From: Laburnicola sp. R22_1
Taxonomy: Eukaryota; Ascomycota; Dothideomycetes; Pleosporales; Didymosphaeriaceae
NCBI GenBank assembly: GCA_014281115.1
Contig: JACONQ010000019.1
Span: 682,001-746,000 of the forward strand
Length of the DNA: 64,000 nucleotides
Reading direction: 5' to 3'
A program made the position numbers and the translations under genes. Every line of letters begins with the position of its first letter. The stretch's first letter is position 1. Positions 1 to 10,695 of the stretch are shown here, piece by piece. The notes beneath the pieces are model-generated. The model worked only from the letters and a program-made list of their open reading frames with translations. It was not told where the DNA came from and did not search any database.

Positions 1-1527
1 TATACTAGAAGCTATAGCGTATTTATTAGTTTAGGAAGTTTCTATAGAAGTTTATAAGTAACTCTCTATTATTACTTTAAAATAAAAAGGTATATATTTT
101 CTAGCAATCTAATACCTCTATAGTAGAGAGATTGTTAATAGGTTGCTAAGTTAGATTAGTATTATTTAACTACTTAACTTAATAGAGTAATCTTTATAGC
201 CTCTTTCTCTTTTAGGTAGGTTTCTTAGCTAGGATATCTTTTATAACCTATTCTTCGTCTTTCTTAATAATAATAGCCTCTAGTTTTTTGTTATCTATAA
301 TCTAGCTAGGGAGAGGGTTTTCACTAGCTAGGCGTAGACAATTTACTAAAAATACTAAGTAGACTCTAGGTAGAATATTTAGTTTTATATTATAGGAGTT
401 TATTACTTATATAACTATAAACTTTATATTTTTAGTCTAACTTCTTATTAGAATAGAAGTTAGATAAGTAGTCTCTATACTAAAGCTAAACTTTATCTTT
501 TCCTTTAATACTAGAGTGTCTCTTTAGTACTAGTTTGCTTGCCGCTTCTACTCTTATTAGGACTTAGCTATTTTAGCTTAGATAAATATAAAAACTTTTT
601 AAAACTTCTATAATAAAGTTTTAGTAGACTTTACTAGTTATAAATCCTACTAATAATAGTTAATAGCTTTTATCTTTACGTCTAGCTTAGCTAGGTCTAT
701 ATATATCTATACTAGAGAAAAATAGTGCTACTCTAGTAAAGGTAGCTTCTTATCTATTAATAGCTATTTGCACTATAAGGTAGTATAAAGTCTAATTCTT
801 CTAGTCCTATTATATAAAAGTGCAAAGGTATACCTTAATTATAGAATTTATATATTCTATAGTGCTATTAGTCTTTAGGTACTTAAAGAAGGATAATCTT
901 CTCTAAATTTTTATTCTTTTATATAGATATCTTTAAAAGTTGCTTATAAATTAATCTCTATAGTTAGAGGTTATAGTATTAGGAACCTAATAGTAGGCTA
1001 TAATATAATAGAGGAATGCCTCTACTATAGTTTTTATCTCTAAGTCTAGTAGGGAGACTAATACTATTTCTTTTCCTAGCCTATTATACACTACTATTAT
1101 ATTTATATTTCCTCTACTTATAGGGAGCTTAGTAATAAAGTTTATAGAAATCTCCTTCTATATCTAGTTTAGGAGAAAAAGAGTTTTAGTAGCCCTTATT
1201 TTATATTTCTCTATAACTTAGTTCTCCTATATATATTATAGTTCTTAATATCTCTATAAATAAAATTTAATATTCTTAGAAAGAAGTATAATTTAGTAAC
1301 TATTTTATAGGTAATCTCTCTTTTAAGTGTCTAGATATTGGGGAGTTATAGACTATAGTAACTAGTATTATCTATAGAGATTTCTAGTCTAGGACCTATT
1401 TTTATTTTTAGTACTCAAGGGAACTAGCATTATTAATATTGCATTTTTATATAGCAACCTTTAGATTTAGAAAGGAAGAAAAAGTGGGCCTATAGTAGAG
1501 AATATATTTTTTTACTTTCTTTAGTAT

Positions 1528-1640
1528 GGTTTTTTTTTGCGACTAAGGGGTTTCTAATAAAAATATTATAATAATAGCAGATATCTCTTCTGCTGTTGTA
1601 TACACAGAAAAGCGTTTTAAGGTGTTAATAAAAGAAGTTA
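1528..1640 (-). mobile_element. Element A, 5'-truncated 113-bp copy
   Basis: Contains only the A-tail end of element A, seen on the plus strand as a T-run followed by GCGACTAAGGGG. It is flanked by the exact 12-bp direct repeat TTTCTTTAGTAT at 1516-1527 and 1641-1652, which I read as a target-site duplication. A fixed 3' end plus a variable 5' end is the pattern of target-primed reverse transcription. Confidence 0.75.
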
Positions 1641-2095
1641 TTTCTTTAGTATAAGATCTTCCTCTAAGCTATAAAACTATAGTTTATTTAAGTCTAGATC
1701 TGCTAGGGGGTATATTTTTAGTTTAGGAGAAAACTCTTCTAGTAAGTAGGAAGGAGAAGACTAGTGTTTCTTATATTTAGCTTAGTTCTCTTCTTCCCTA
1801 AGGGAGTTAAGCCTCCTAGGTAGAGTTTATATTACTAGGGCTATAAATATTTAGAGTCTAATATTTCTATTTCTTAAAAAAACTTTCTTAAGAAGATAAA
1901 TTTTATAGAACTTAACCTAGTTATCTTTAGTATTAGTAGGTATATCTTACTAGTATTACAAGAGGGCATTTGCCCTTAAGTTAATAGTTTCTAGTCTATA
2001 CTAAAATATTATATTATATTTGCTAAAGGTATTAGTCTAGTATATATACCTTTTATTTAACCTTCTAGACTTTATAAAGTATATAAAGTTTTTAT

Positions 2096-2217
2096 TTTTT
2101 TGTAAATACCTTTTTACGCTCTTTTTAATTACTAAGTAGGGGCTCTGCTTTTTTTATTATGTTATTTGAGATAAAAGCCTTTGTCGTGCTACCCCTAGGT
2201 AGTTAATTTAACGCCAC
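2096..2217 (+). mobile_element. Element B short copy (122 bp)
   Basis: Begins in a T-run and ends TTAACGCCAC. It is flanked by a perfect 13-bp direct repeat, ATAAAGTTTTTAT, at 2083-2095 and 2218-2230. It shares its full length with the short copies at 45384-45510 and 57114-57239 and with one end of the long copies at 8275-9486 and 43184-44319. RIP damage is light compared with the host retroelement, so the insertion is relatively recent. Confidence 0.8.
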
Positions 2218-2989
2218 ATAAAGTTTTTATAATTAGTATATATACGTGTGTAAGAAATAGCCTAAAGTATATTATACTACTTCTTAGTTACTTTAATAAC
2301 TATAAGTATCTCTTTATTATAGATTATATAGTTCGCCTCTATAGAAGTATATTTAGTAGAGAAGTAGATAATTAGCTTAAGAACTTCTTTTATATTAAAC
2401 TATAAGAAGTAGGCTCTAAAGGCCTAGCCTAAAAAGTTAGCCTCTAATACTTCTTTCTTTTTAGAATAAAAGTAAACTAGTATAGGCTTAGTGTAAAACA
2501 CTCTCTTTAGGTAGTTAAAAGCCTACTATTATTTCTACTCCTATAAAAAGGGAGTTTCCTTTCTAGTTAACTTTATTAATAAAAATACTACTTCTAAGAA
2601 GTTCTTTATAAACCTTTAGTAGAAGTTAGTAAAATCTAAAAACTCTAAACCCCCTTTATATTTATAAAAGGGGTCTAATCCTAGATAGTTTTAACCTTCT
2701 CTAGGTCTATACTAATTTCTTTTCTATACTCTATAATAAATCTAAGGTATTTAGTCTTAGTAACTATAAACTCGCACTTTTTAATATCTAGGTGCAACTC
2801 TATCTTACCTAACTTCTCTACTACCTATTATACTTTGTTCTAATAGTCCCTTAAAAATCTACTAAAAAATTTAAAAATATTATCTATATAGGCAAAGTAG
2901 AAGTTATCTAAATACTTTCTTAGAATATAGTTAATATATCTTTAAAAGGTACTTAGTATATTAGCTAGTTTAAAGGGAACTACTAACTA

Positions 2990-4751
2990 AGCTAGCGCAT
3001 ATAGTTCCTGCGCACATAGGGTTCCTGCGCACCTCACCAAAACGCGTCACCTACACAAAACACGTCAGATTTCTCCACAACGCTCTTATAATTGCCATTA
3101 TGTACATATAGATTTAAGCGCTGCAGCTGCTGTAACTATAGTAGCTGTCTCTAAAGCGCTTACTATAGTAGATCTTTGCTGCTGAGCTCCTACAGCCTTA
3201 GCTGCGCGTATAGCCTCTACAATAGTCTCTACCTCTGCAAAGCGTCGATTTGGGTCTATTTAAACGCGCTTTCAAGGACGCTAAGAGCTAGTAGTCTGTA
3301 GATAATACTTAAGGCGTCTTTTCTCTAATTCTAGCCCTGCAGCTCTAGCATTTGCAGCTGCTAGAGCCTTACCTACTTTCTGTAGGAGTAGCCGGGTCCT
3401 ACAACCTAGATTCTCGACGCTCTGGACATCGCGCTGCGCTATATAGAGATCGCAAGGGCCTTAAGGGGTTAAGAGGAAGCTCTAAGGCTGCTGCTAAGGC
3501 TGCTGCTAATGCGTAGGCGTAGTAGGCCTCTGGGAGACTTGCGACGAGCTAAGCACGTGATTAATGTTGAATGGGCAGATACTAGCAGCCTATAAAGCCT
3601 TCCTCCCTAGCTTAATAATAGCAGGCAATAAAGCGCTCCTTCTTAACAGGTGCGGCGTTGTCAAGCAATGCAAGCTCCTGGATCTGGCGTTAGTAACTAG
3701 ACTTAATAACAGAGAAAGGGGCGAGATCTAGAGGCTGTAGGACGTGCGAGGTATGCGCAGGTAGGTATAGGAGCTCTATTTGATGCTGTTTACAAAGCCA
3801 TAGGAACTCTATATTAATATAGCTACTGTGGCTGTTAAGGATAAGGAGGCGGTACTAGCCATCACCTATAGCTGTCTTAGGTATAAATATGCGCTGTAGC
3901 CACTTAACACCTATTGCTTTTAATGTCTATCTGTTCTCTGAGGTTGTATACAGCTAGCTAGGTACATAGGACGATGGGAACCAGGTAGTTTGTAGGCTCT
4001 GGCCTTTAAAGATGACCGCGCAGCGTAGTTTCCGCCCTATCGCCAACACACAATTATAGAGACCCACTCGCAATTCTCTAAAGACTAAATGTAAGCCTTC
4101 TTTTTCTAACTACTAGAGAGTACTCTAGTGTTTGTACATACTCCTAGAGCAACGCTAGTCTTATCCATATTGTATGTATTCTCTACCTATATGTTAAGCC
4201 GCTGTTAAGTCTACTTATAGCGCTCTAGGAACGCGCGCAACTGCTTTGGAGTCGCTGCATTAGCTCTCTAAGCCTTAAGCTTTCTACTAATAACTAAGGC
4301 GACGCGTAGCTGTTGCTTAATAAAGTGTAAAAGCTAGAGTTTACTAATAGGCTAACTATCGCTGTTTATACATAGGATTTAATTGGCTATTTCTTAAGCG
4401 CGAGTGTGTGAGGGAGGGCAGGCGCGTGCGTCTTCTTTAAGGATCTAGTCTACTAGAAAGTCCTCTTGTAGAGGAGTCAGCCGCTGCTAATGCTAATAGC
4501 TGAGCGCACTATTCGTTGCGCCATTAAGACGGTTGCGTAGTGTAGACTTAGGGACCCCGTACGCCTTAGCTGCAGCCCTTTGGCTAGAAAAAATACCTAT
4601 AGAGAGATTAGAAAGAGCTCGCGATATAGCAGTTTTACGAGCATCTATTGTTGCAGAGCGTTGTGGAGAAATCTGACGTGTTTTGTGTAGGTGTTGCGTT
4701 TTAGTGAGGTGCGCAGGAACCCTATGTGCGCAGAAACTATATGCGCTAGCT
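2990..4751 (-). mobile_element. pogo/Fot1-like Tc1-mariner DNA transposon (1.76 kb)
   Basis: The element is bounded by 97-bp terminal inverted repeats (2990-3086 and 4655-4751) that start AGCTAGCGCATATAG and differ at only a few positions. TA dinucleotides flank it at 2988-2989 and 4752-4753. The same retroelement without the insertion is present near 50135-50150 and has a single TA at this point, so the TA is a true target-site duplication. The length and internal transposase remnant fit the pogo/Fot1 group. Its composition is clearly less AT-rich than the host DNA, so it inserted after most of the RIP or was hit less. Confidence 0.9.
3500..4645 (-). pseudogene. Decayed pogo/Fot1-type DDE transposase
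   Basis: Translating the minus strand from about 4640 gives an N-terminal helix-turn-helix typical of the group (a 'RAAAKAYGVPKSTLRNRLNG' stretch), then a CENP-B-like segment (RLTPLQEDFLVD). Further on are a 'NMDKTSVALG' stretch, equivalent to the first catalytic Asp region, and an EWVSII motif seen in DDE_1 transposases. Stops and frame changes, mostly TAA/TAG, interrupt it throughout, so it cannot make an active enzyme. The limits are approximate. Assignment to DDE_1/pogo rests on these motifs and on the TIR/TA context. Confidence 0.8.
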
Positions 4752-5563
4752 TACTTATACAACCTAAACTAGATTTAAAAGGCTATTTTCTATTTCTCTT
4801 TTTTTACTATCCTTAATTTATAAAAGCCCTAAATTATATCTAATTTTATTAGCTACTTAGCCTTAGTAAGAAGCTGTAATATCTCTCTAACAAGAGGAAG
4901 AGAGTAGCAGTCCTTCTTTAATAGGGTATTTAATGCCCTATAGTATATATAAAATTATAAACCTCTTTTGGGTTTTTTTATATATAACACTAGTATTATA
5001 GTGCTAGACTTGCTTATCTAAATAAAGCTATAGTTAAGGTACTCTATTAGTTTCTTATAAAGAACTAGTAGTTTCTTCTTTAATATACTATAAAGAGGCC
5101 TAAAGATAATCTCTAGGGTCTCTTTATTCTTCTTAATAAGGGGGATTAAGTAATTAATTCTAAAGCCTTATAATAGGGGAAGTTTATTAGCTTATTCCCT
5201 TAAGAAAATATCTACCTAGTCTAAGAGCTACTTAAGGAGGTGGTCTCTTAAGTCTACCTTAACTTTTAGGGCTAGGGCCTTTTAAATATCCTTAAAAAAG
5301 ATAGTAAAGACTATTAGCCTATTTTTTTCTTTTATATTTCTCCTATTTAAGATTATAAATAATATAGCGGAGACTTTTTAACTAAGAGTAGGAGTTTATA
5401 TCCCCTACTTATTTCTAATTCTTATATAGGAGGACCCTATACATATAGAGTGTTTTTCTAGGGCTACTAATATAGCGTTTTTCTTTTATTATAGTAAACT
5501 AAGAACTAGTTTATAGTTCTTCTTCTTCCTATTAATATATACCTATATTTCGTCTTATATCTC

Positions 5564-5805
5564 CCCCCCGCTCCGAACCGTGGTACGGCGATGTGGCCTT
5601 ATACATAGTTTTGCATATGGATTTTTTTTAGTTAGAGTAGACGCGCTAAGCCTGCTAAGCTCGCTTAGCTCGCTTGTAACACGCTAAACTCTTTTTATTA
5701 ACACCTTAAAACGCTTTTCTGTGTATACAATAGTAGGAGGGATATCTACTATTATTGTAATATTTTTATTAGAAACTCCTTAGTCGCAAAAAAACCCTCA
5801 TAATA
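5564..5805 (+). mobile_element. Element A, 5'-truncated copy (about 240 bp) plus a tail-only scrap
   Basis: Shows the terminal part of element A, ending CTTAGTCGCAAAAAAAC. Its left part, near 5564-5600, keeps a GC-rich stretch (CTCCGAACCGTGGTACGGCG) that is RIP-mutated in other copies, so it may be closest to the ancestral sequence. A second scrap of only about 30 bp with the same tail sits near 5845-5875. I could not find a clean target duplication. Retroelement sequence on the two sides comes from different parts of the host element, so a deletion accompanies this junction. Confidence 0.65.
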
Positions 5806-6759
5806 TAATTAACTATAATCTCTAGAAGAGGACAATTCTTATAGATCTTAGCCTTTATTAAAAATCCCTTAGTCGTAAAAAAAACTATAATAGCTTCTAG
5901 AGAATAACTCTAGATTAGAAAGTTAGGAGCCTTAGCGCTCTAGTAGCGCTTTGCTAGGTGCTAGTATTACTACTATTATTTAGAAGAAGGCTAAGGGCAT
6001 AGTCTCTACTCTAGTATATTAATCTAATTAGGCAAGTTAATTAGCAATTACTTCTAGTAAGATCTAAAGCTATTTATTAGTGTTTAGTTAAGCTACTAGT
6101 ATAACTTAGAGTTACTTTAAGCTGTAAGATAGCTTATAATTTATATTAGCGCATTTTAAAGGGCGTCTCCTTCTATATTCTAGGCCTTCTCCCTTCTTTA
6201 GGTAGGTGCTTAGGGCCCTATTAACTTTTAATTTTATAGATACTAGTAGACTAGCTTAATCTTTTATATATATTTTGTCTTATTATAACTCCCTATATAT
6301 AGTTCTTTAGTAAGGTTAGTAGTAATATCTACCTCTATAGCTTTTTACTATTAGAGTTTAGTAACTTATTATACTAGATAAGAAATAAAGATATTCTTTC
6401 TTTTATAGAAAGACTCTAGTATTTCCTCTATTATATTTATATTTGTTTTATAGAGTTAAGGAATCCTAATATTTAACTTAACTATATGTTTATTTATAGG
6501 GTTAAGAAATCTTAATATCTAATTTAACTATATATTTATTTGTGGAGTTAAGAAATCTTAATATTTAACTTAACTACTTACTAGAGACCTATCTTAAAAG
6601 CACTATAAACTAGGTTATAGCTCTTTACTCCTCTTGAGGCTAGAGTATAAGATTATTTAGGTATAAAGAAGTGTACTGCAACTTCTTTCTTATGTTTATT
6701 CTTAGCATATTAGAGAGATCTTATAAGCTCTTTTATTATAAGAGGTTAATTAAATTTAA

Positions 6760-6935
6760 TATAAGGGGCTTTAGACTATAAGATTAGAGTTGCCTAAGTA
6801 AACTTATAAATTTAATAGGATTTAATAGTAACTCTGGCTATAGACTTATATATACTTCTAGCTTGGCAAAAGCATAGACCTAGAACTCTAAGGTAGTAGG
6901 CCGAGTAACTATAGAAGGGCGCTTAGTCCCTCACA
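6760..6935 (-). repeat. 5' LTR of chromovirus copy 1
   Basis: This 176-bp block is the reverse complement of the LTRs at 46008-46182 and 63325-63500, differing mainly by C/T and G/A transitions. In element orientation it starts TGTGAGGGACTAAGCG and ends CCCCTTATA. This copy keeps the expected TG start, which supports LTR termini of TGT...(C/T)A. It abuts a run of element B fragments on its outer side. Confidence 0.85.
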
Positions 6936-8274
6936 ATTAAATCTACCTAGGGGTAGAACAACAAAGACTTTTATCTTAAATAATATAACAAAAAAGCAAA
7001 GCCTCTTACTTAGATATATATAGTATAAACTTAATTTTAATTATAATCTCTATGTGTTATTAAATTAACTATCTAGAAGTAGAATAATAAAGGCTTTTGT
7101 TTTAAATGATATAATAAAAAAGTAGAGCCTTCTACTTAGTAATTAAAAAGAGTGTTTATAATTATGTGGCGTTATTTTATCTATTTAGAAGTAGGACGAT
7201 AAAGGCTTTTATCTCAAATAACATAACAAAAAAGCAGAGCCCCTGCTTAGTAATCAAAAAAGGCGTAAAAAGGTAATAATAATAAAAAGTTATAATTGTA
7301 GTATTAGATAATAAGTGTAATATATATTATTAAAATATCTACTTAGAGATAAAATAATAAAGGCCTTTATTCTAAATAATATAATAAAAAAGCAAAGTCT
7401 TCTACTTAGTAATTAAAAAGAGCGTAAAAAATACTTATAAAAACGCAAAGCGTAATATATAGGTACGCTATACAAGTAATATATAGATATAATATAATTA
7501 CTAATAATAGTAATAATAAAGCTTAGTTTTCTATACACACCTTAAGTATATTAGTATTAGAATACTTATAAATATTAGAGTAAGTGTATAGTTTATAAAC
7601 TATTATTATAAACTATTATTATATTAGTTTTTTTATATAGCGTTAATTAAATCTACCTAGGGGTAGAATAATAAAGGCTTTCATCTTAAATAATATAATA
7701 AAAAAGCAGAGCCCTCTGCTTAGTAATTAAAAAGAGCGTAAAAAAGGTAATTACAAAAAAAAGCGCGTTTAAACTACTAAGCGAGCTTGGTGGTCTTGGC
7801 GCGAGGCTGCTTCCATAAGCAAATTTTTTATAAAGAGGCTACTTAAAACTTTGGTAAAGAAGAAATAAAATAGTTTTTTTATAACTACCTTTTCTATACT
7901 TTTTTTAATTACTAAGTAAGGGGCTCTACTTTTTTTATTATATTATTTAAGATACAAGTCTTTATTATTCTACCTCTAGGTGGTTAATTTAATAATATAT
8001 ATTATATTAGCAAAAACTAGAAGTAGACTATATTTTAGGCGCTATACTAGAGCGGCCTTTTTATTCTAATCTATATAGGTTTAAATTAAAAAATAGAAGT
8101 TAAAAAGAATAATTAATATTAAATAAATAATATAACTAAAGCTAAGTATAAAAACTAAGTATATAGCGTTAATTTATCTACTTAGAAATAGAATAATAAA
8201 GGCATTTATCTTATATAATATAATAAAAAAGTAGAGTCTTTTGCTTAGTAATTAAAAAGAGAAAAGTTAAGCAT

Positions 8275-9486
8275 GTGGCATTAATTAAATCTACCTAGGA
8301 GTAGGATAATAAAGGCTTTTATCTTAAATAACATAATAAAAAAGCAGAGCCCTCTGCTTAGTAATTAAAAAGAGCGTAAAAAAGGTAATTACAAAAAAAA
8401 GCGCGTTTAAACTTACTAAGTAAATCTTAGTGTAGAGGCTCTTATAAGCAAAATTTTTATAAAGAGACTACTTAGAACTTTAGTAGATAAGGGATAAAAC
8501 TTTAGCACTACTACACTATAGTTATCCTTTCTTCTTCTCTACTATTCTAATTATTATAAATAATATAAGTTAATATATTAATAGATATATACTATTTCTT
8601 ATAAGTAGAATAAGAGTAATATATACTAGATATACTATCACTCTATTACTATATTAAGGTTGTTCTTAATAAATCTCCTATTATCTTTTTACACCTACGC
8701 TCTACTATCTATTTAGATATTAAGATTGTTTCTAAAGAAGTACTTGCTATTACTAAAAAGTACACACTAAAAATTTATGCTACTACTACTAAAGTAATAC
8801 TAATACTAGAGTTTTATTCTATTTATAAGATAATTGTCTATGTGGCGTTAAATTAACTACCTAGGGATAGCACGACAAAGGCTTTCATCTCAAATAATAT
8901 AACAAAAAAAGCAGAGCCCCCTGCGATAATTGTCTATAAGAGACTAGTATGCCTAACTATTTAGGAGGTAATTCTTATATACTAGCTAGATTAGCAGCTT
9001 ATCTAGCTCTTAAAAACTAAAAAGACTATATTTCTACTCTAGTAGATGCAATTACTTCTTATTAGTAATAGAATCCTCTAGTAGGGAACGTAAATGAAGA
9101 AGAATAATAAGTTTTTTTATTAATAAGCTTTAGTATAGCAAGAGCATTATATAAATATATAAGATTCTTCTACCTATTATAGCTATATTAGCTTATCTAA
9201 GTAAGTACACTGCGTAAGTAGCGTATAAGCGTAGATAGTTAATAATACTAATAGTAATAATTTAGGTAGACTATATATAGCGTAAGTAAATCTTATATTA
9301 GGACTAGAAACTTATAGGTATTAGGGGTACACATAAATTTAAACTATTATCGCGTTATTAGGTAGTGTTTAAGGTTAGTCTTTAATTAGAATTCGGTGCC
9401 GTATATAGTATATAATAATCTTCTATCTTAATCTACTTTAACCTTAAACTAAAAAAAGGTTAAAAAAGGCATTTGGTAAGCCAACT
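8275..9486 (-). mobile_element. Element B, near full-length copy
   Basis: Read on the plus strand it begins GTGGCATT (the RIP-mutated GTGGCG end) and ends GGTAAGCCAACT. Removing the nested 83-bp insertion and its 13-bp duplication leaves about 1116 bp. It is the reverse complement of the copy at 43184-44319. Flanks are the 11-bp repeats AAGTTAAGCAT (8264-8274) and AAGCTAAGTAT (9487-9497), which differ only by two C/T transitions, as RIP would produce. An internal frame resembles one in element A; I do not recognise the product. Confidence 0.7.
8842..8924 (-). mobile_element. Element B, 83-bp truncated copy nested in element B
   Basis: This is the clearest insertion in the block. GTGGCGTTAAATTAAC to GCCCCCTGC is flanked by a perfect 13-bp duplication, GATAATTGTCTAT, at 8829-8841 and 8925-8937. 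It interrupts an older element B copy. The host segment resumes exactly after the second repeat, and a related uninterrupted sequence exists in element A near 45230. It shares the GTGGCG/CGCCAC end with all other B copies and is shortened at the opposite end. Confidence 0.85.
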
Positions 9487-10090
9487 AAGCTAAGTATAGT
9501 ATATTAAATTAATCTAACTAGAAGTATAATAATAAAGACTTTTATCTTAAATAATATAATAATAATAAAAGTAGAGCCCTCTACTTAGTAGTTAATAAGA
9601 GTGTAAAAAGATAATTATAAAAATTATATATTTAAACTCCTAAGTAAGTTTTAGTATAGCTAAATATAAAAGTTAAGTATAAAAGCTTATAAATAATTTT
9701 TTAGTATATTAAATTAATCTACCTAGGTGTAGAATAATAAAGGCTTTTATTTTAAATAATAATAATAAAAAAGTAAAGCCCTCTACTTAGTAATTAAAAA
9801 AGCGTAAAAAGATAATTAAAATTTTTTTACATAATTAAAAATTATATTTATATATATTATTAAATTAACTACGTAGTAGTAGAATAATAAAGGCTTTTAT
9901 CTTAAATAATATAATAAAAAAGTAGAGCCCTCTACTTAGTAATTAAAAAGAGTGTAAAAAGGTAGTTATAAAATAAAAGAAAAATATATTTATAATAATA
10001 AAATTCTATATATTTTATATATTTTATTATTAACCTTAATTTATTATTAAGCTGGGTAGACTATATATAGCATAGCTTTTTACGCAGTAA

Positions 10091-10695
10091 AATTAAAGAC
10101 TGCAAGGGGCCAAGTAGCGTTTTTATTCTATGGCATTTAACAATCTTGGCATTGGAGGTTGAGGAAGGGATGTTTTAGGTTTTTGGTTATCCTTGAGTTG
10201 GCTAGGGGGTATATAAGATTGCAAGACTGAGATTCAAGTCGTTCCTACACCGAGTACGCAGTCTTTGCTTCGTTACAAGTTGGTTTTCCCCTAAGTGAGT
10301 CCTAGAATTTGCAATGTGTACCTAGGCGGGCCTGGTTTAGATGTGTATGTTACCCTACGATAAGTACTACCAATCACTGTTTTGATAATACTGGGCTATT
10401 CTTCGAAAACGCGATGGGGTTAGGTACACAGGTACTTGTTCTGCAGAAAATCCGCCTACTGGAGCCTACTTAGAATACAGAACAGGTAATTGAGACGGTG
10501 GCGGAAGGGCGTTGCGAGACACGAAAGAGTTTGTTTTATCTACTATGGAGGAGTATGGGATGCCCCTGACCGCAATTACCCCGTTCCCAACCACGCCAAA
10601 GTATATATGATACAGCCGAAAAGCCCTATCTTACCCAATATCAATATCAATACCAATATCAACACTCTATCTACAACAATGTTCGATGTGGCACC
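10091..10695. other. Boundary and intergenic segment left of the gene island
   Basis: Base composition switches from RIP-type to normal here. A TATA-like GGTATATAAGATTG lies at about 10207-10220, but no convincing coding frame follows it. A short imperfect ATATCA-type microsatellite runs at about 10637-10662. The 3' flank of the transcription-factor gene falls in the right part. Confidence 0.6.

Larger units (their letters stand above)
1..6935 (-). mobile_element. Ty3/gypsy chromovirus, copy 1 (degenerate, cut by window edge)
   Basis: Read on the minus strand from its 5' LTR (6760-6935), this is the same family as the element at 46008-63500. Minus-strand 4990-4760 matches the reverse transcriptase at 49.9-50.14 kb nearly base for base. 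The first bases of the window correspond to about 61.02-61.085 kb of the other copy, so the 3' LTR lies outside the window. It is interrupted by the pogo-like transposon (2990-4751), an element B piece (2096-2217) and element A pieces (1528-1640 and about 5564-5805). At the last of these, host sequence jumps from gag-like to mid-pol, so about 1 kb of the internal region is deleted. All frames are broken by RIP-type stops. Confidence 0.85.
6936..10000. repeat. Cluster of element B end fragments
   Basis: At least ten copies of a roughly 80-120 bp motif lie here, many RIP-degraded. The motif is marked by CTACCTAGGGGTAG and a CAGAGCCCTCTGCTTAGTAA stretch. Approximate copies start near 6937, 7060, 7170, 7340, 7645, 8170, 8275, 8842, 9500, 9710 and 9860, with one in the opposite orientation near 7870-7990. 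Between them are remnants of element A (for example about 7440-7640 and 8000-8120). The copies are too irregularly spaced and too decayed to be a tandem array. Confidence 0.75.
1..10090. other. Left AT-rich RIP-mutated repeat block
   Basis: This stretch holds no intact gene. TpA is everywhere while CpA and TpG are scarce, and decayed retroelement frames are broken by TAA/TAG, which is what RIP (C-to-T at CpA) leaves in repeated ascomycete DNA. The only parts with more balanced composition are the DNA transposon at 2990-4751 and a few short, younger insertions. The edge towards the genes is abrupt, at about 10090-10130. Composition was judged by eye, not computed. Confidence 0.93.

Noticed and set aside
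8829..8937. Mutator-type MITE explanation for element B
   Set aside because: No terminal inverted repeats, duplications of 12-13 bp rather than 9-11, and one-sided truncation favour retroposition.
6936..10000. Possible CRISPR-like or satellite array
   Set aside because: The repeats are mobile-element ends in both orientations, irregularly spaced and flanked by target duplications in the clear cases; the organism is eukaryotic.
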